From: B1SED10-225 sp964501415
Lineage (GTDB): Bacteria > Bacillota_I > Bacilli_A > Izemoplasmatales > Izemoplasmataceae
Direction of reading: 5' to 3'
Length of the DNA: 22,662 bases
Assembly (NCBI GenBank): GCA_964501415.1
Contig: CAZCSL010000021.1
Span: 1-22,662, forward strand
Both the position numbers and the translations under genes were made by a program. Of the stretch, positions 20,539 to 22,662 are shown in pieces. A model generated the notes under the pieces. That model did no database searches and was not told where the DNA came from. It was given only the letters and a program-made list of their open reading frames with translations. Numbering within the stretch: the first letter of the stretch is position 1; every line of letters starts with the position of its first letter.

Positions 20539-21784
20539 ATGAATTAGAGGGTTTATTTAAAATGCGGTTAATCGTAGTCATGCGTTCCTTTAACAACCGT
20601 TCATACTTAGACGTATCGGTGGGTTTAAAATACGTAACGTCTTTAAGTTGTTGGGGCAAATAGGTTTGCTTAACAATATGATTCTTATAATCATGCGGAT
20701 ATAGGTAGGCTTCTTTAGCCTCAAAATTAGCTACGTTGATCAAGTGATTGGGTATTTTCCCCATCTTGCCTTCCTTTAAATCGGCCAGCGCCAAATCCAA
20801 CGCTTTATAAGGCGTGTTGCTTTTGGGTGATAAGGCCATCTCAACAACCAAATTGGCCAAAGGAATACGTGCCTCAGGAAACCCAAGGCGTTCACACGCA
20901 TTAGCACACGCATCCATTTTAGCATACAGCGAGGTATTGGCTAGCCCGATATCTTCATATACAATCACGCTTAAACGTCTTAAGATACTGTCTAAATCTT
21001 CCATCTCAACCAACCTTGCCAAGTAATGCAAAGAAGCATCCACATCACTGCCCCGAATCGATTTTTGTAAAGCCGATAGGATATTATAATAGTTATCTTC
21101 ATTTTTATCTAGAGTCATCGTTGGTTTAAAGATAACTTTTTTGGCCCTCTCAACGGTGACCTCAAGATCAGGGTAAGCAATATCGCAAATTTCAAGCATG
21201 TTGATGGCAGACCGGATTTCTCGATTCGATGCTTGGATGATATAGTTCAACGTATCATCCTTAAAGTTCGCGCTCAAATTATATTCTTGATGATTCGTTA
21301 CTTTTTTTAGGAAATTCAAAAGCTCAGTATCAGAAATTTCTTTAAGCTTTAAAACGTGACTTCTAGAACGTACTGCAGGGTTAACACTGTGATAGGGATT
21401 GTTAGTTGTCAAACCAATAATGGTCACATCGCCTTTTTCTACATGTGGCAGTAAATAATCTTGGATATCCTTTTTCATGCGGTGAATCTCATCCACAATT
21501 AAAAGCACCCCATACCGCGTCGCTTTCGAAATGATCTCTTTAAGCATGGCTTTAGTGTCAGTAGAAGCATTAAATGTGGAGGTATTCAATCCATAAGCAT
21601 CCGCAACAACATTAGCTATGCTAGTCTTACCAATACCAGGTGGACCATAAAGAATCAGGCTGAAATAGCGCTCATTAGCGATCATTTTCCTAATAATGCC
21701 GTTTTCTCCGACTAAATGGTCTTGTCCAATAATGTCTTCTAAGCTTTTAGGACGCAATTTATAGGCTAAGGGTTTCGTACTCAT
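20537..21784 (-). CDS. rarA: Replication-associated recombination protein A (RarA/MgsA), AAA+ ATPase
   Basis: A clamp-loader-like AAA+ ATPase acting at stalled replication forks. It is 415 aa from ATG 21784, chosen because AGAGGTGAT precedes it at 8-bp core spacing; the GTG at 21793 lies inside that ribosome site. Visible motifs are PLAYKLRPKSLEDIIGQDHL, Walker A GPPGIGKTS (from residue 47), Walker B LLIVDEIH and sensor 1 LTTNNPYHSVNPAVRSR. The C-terminal tetramerisation part shows ALQKSIRGSDVDASLHYLARL, YEDIGLAN and EARIPLANLVVEMALSPKSN. The end YPHDYKNHIVKQTYLP is also typical of the family. It is monocistronic and converges on the membrane-protein gene. Confidence 0.97.
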   Translation of the reverse strand: MSTKPLAYKLRPKSLEDIIGQDHLVGENGIIRKMIANERYFSLILYGPPGIGKTSIANVVADAYGLNTSTFNASTDTKAMLKEIISKATRYGVLLIVDEIHRMKKDIQDYLLPHVEKGDVTIIGLTTNNPYHSVNPAVRSRSHVLKLKEISDTELLNFLKKVTNHQEYNLSANFKDDTLNYIIQASNREIRSAINMLEICDIAYPDLEVTVERAKKVIFKPTMTLDKNEDNYYNILSALQKSIRGSDVDASLHYLARLVEMEDLDSILRRLSVIVYEDIGLANTSLYAKMDACANACERLGFPEARIPLANLVVEMALSPKSNTPYKALDLALADLKEGKMGKIPNHLINVANFEAKEAYLYPHDYKNHIVKQTYLPQQLKDVTYFKPTDTSKYERLLKERMTTINRILNKPSNS

Positions 21785-21805
21785 CACAATCACCTCTTGA
21801 TACGT

Positions 21806-21814
21806 ATTATAGCA
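21806..21814 (-). promoter_or_regulatory. Extended -10 promoter of rarA
   Basis: TGC-TATAAT on the minus strand, a perfect extended -10, 21 bp before the rarA start codon. The -35 is weak. Confidence 0.65.
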
Positions 21815-22329
21815 TTGATTAAGGATAATTATCTATTGTGAATAAGAATATAAATACCAAAGCCGTTAGGCTTAAGCTATAAACCATAATATATGCCCAA
21901 ATTTCAATTCTAAGCGATTTTAACGTTTAAGAGGATATTTGATATAGCTCACCCTTAAAAACGTTCATACAGACGATGAATTTTTCCAAGATATGATCAG
22001 AAGAAGCAGACAACAAAAAATATAGTCATTCTAAAAAAATGAATACATTTAACAAAGTCAATTCAATCATTAGGGGTTGTTTAATGTTATCATTGGAATC
22101 ATATCCAGGACTATTGTTATAAAAGTAGATGATTTGATAAAAGTTGCGTAACTTCCTATAATATATATTATGTTAACTTGTGATAAGGTTTATATTAAAG
22201 GGATAACTATATATAGTGTGTAAATGTTGAATTCTATTTTTCGATTAATAACAACTTGTGGCACCTAATATATGCCAAGTGTAAAAATTGAATTTAGACA
22301 CAGATTGTCGCTGGGATTTTTGGTTTTCA
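21815..22329. other. AT-rich gap with no recognisable gene
   Basis: About 515 bp, clearly more AT-rich than the rest, full of stops in all frames, and with no ribosome site leading a frame above ~20 codons. I see a small hairpin AAGCC-GTTA-GGCTT near 21860, a TA-rich palindrome around 22160, and the short direct repeat TAATATATGCC (about 21888 and 22267). None has an assigned role. It may be a decayed gene or simple spacer. Confidence 0.5.
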
Positions 22330-22338
22330 TGCTACAAT
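22330..22338 (+). promoter_or_regulatory. Extended -10 promoter of the asparaginase gene
   Basis: TGC-TACAAT, 19 bp before ATG 22358; no good -35 is seen at normal spacing. Confidence 0.6.
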
Positions 22339-22357
22339 GTTTTTGTGAGGTGAAAAC

Positions 22358-22662
22358 ATGAAGAAAGTTGCATTGATATTTACTGGGGGCACCATTGCAA
22401 TGAAAGTTAGTTCAAAGTTGCAAGGGGCGATTCCTTCTGTTACGCCAGACGAGATTATTGAAAAACTTCATGAAGTTACCGAGTATGATAATCTAGTTGG
22501 CTATGAATTCTCCAAATTACCCTCTCCATCAATTACGCCTGAAAAAATGCATGACTTAAAACAAGTTGTCGATCGTTATCTCAATGATGATGCGTTTGCT
22601 GGTGTGGTTGTGGTTCATGGAACGGATACGCTTGAAGAAACGGCCTTTTATTTAGATGTGGT
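22358..22662 (+). CDS. ansA: L-asparaginase, type I (3' end outside window)
   Basis: Hydrolyses asparagine to aspartate and ammonia. ATG 22358 follows GTGAGGTGAAAAC, and the frame is open for 101 codons to the window edge. The N-terminal FTGGTIAM holds the first catalytic Thr, and VVVHGTDTLEETAFYL at ~88-103 holds the second Thr-Asp pair. There is no signal peptide before TGGTIA, which fits the cytoplasmic type I (AnsA) enzyme. About two thirds of the protein is missing from the window. Confidence 0.93.
   Translation, partial: MKKVALIFTGGTIAMKVSSKLQGAIPSVTPDEIIEKLHEVTEYDNLVGYEFSKLPSPSITPEKMHDLKQVVDRYLNDDAFAGVVVVHGTDTLEETAFYLDV

Noticed and set aside
1..22662. CRISPR array, tRNA or rRNA genes
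   Set aside because: No regularly spaced repeats, cloverleaf or rRNA-like blocks were seen by eye; a tRNAscan or CRISPR search was not possible.

Overview
The window reads as the chromosome of a low-GC, Gram-positive-lineage bacterium that uses the standard genetic code: Trp is TGG, and TGA serves as a stop. It has Bacillus-like regulation: sigma-A promoters, many with an extended -10 (TGnTAnAAT), strong AGGAGG(TGAT) ribosome sites, CIRCE, an FMN riboswitch, a lysine riboswitch and short intrinsic terminators. The gene set and protein style suggest Bacillota or the Acholeplasma/Izemoplasma side of the Mollicutes. That placement is an inference only.

Layout from left to right. (1) 1-1022: 3' part of a glycine-betaine/proline-type ABC ATPase with CBS domains, then a terminator. 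(2) 1149-2480: a stand-alone type I glutamine synthetase. (3) 2633-3806: a secreted/membrane protein of unknown function, converging on a small GNAT-like protein across a shared terminator. (4) 3881-5099: a peroxide-stress unit, a PerR-type repressor plus a peroxiredoxin, with palindromes at the predicted transcription start. (5) 5109-8474: a four-gene unit with no classical function: a membrane protein, an ankyrin-repeat protein, a NYN-nuclease/LOTUS-domain protein and a small membrane protein. (6) 8500-11053, minus strand: an amino-acid ABC transporter behind a complete lysine riboswitch and terminator, so most likely a lysine importer. (7) 11054-12995: a patch of different character, with uppP using different codons, a frameshifted membrane-protein gene and the right-hand end of an ISL3-family insertion sequence whose tip stops 5 bp from the groEL stop codon. 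(8) 13001-14996, minus strand: groES-groEL under CIRCE/HrcA control. (9) 15052-19339: the riboflavin operon ribD-ribE-ribBA-ribH under an FMN riboswitch, ending in a translationally coupled HAD phosphatase that is a good candidate for the pathway's missing phosphatase. (10) 19391-20538: a PTS_EIIC_2/PfoR-like membrane protein. (11) 20537-21814, minus strand: rarA. (12) 21815-22329: an AT-rich gap with no recognisable gene. (13) 22330 to the end: promoter and 5' part of an L-asparaginase.

No CRISPR array, tRNA, rRNA or phage module was seen. The points most worth following up are the NYN-LOTUS/ankyrin/membrane cluster, the HAD phosphatase in the riboflavin operon, the riboswitch-based assignment of the ABC transporter to lysine, and the IS scar beside groEL. 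Start codons were moved inward from the longest reading frame wherever a Shine-Dalgarno sequence or family alignment favoured it; each case is stated.
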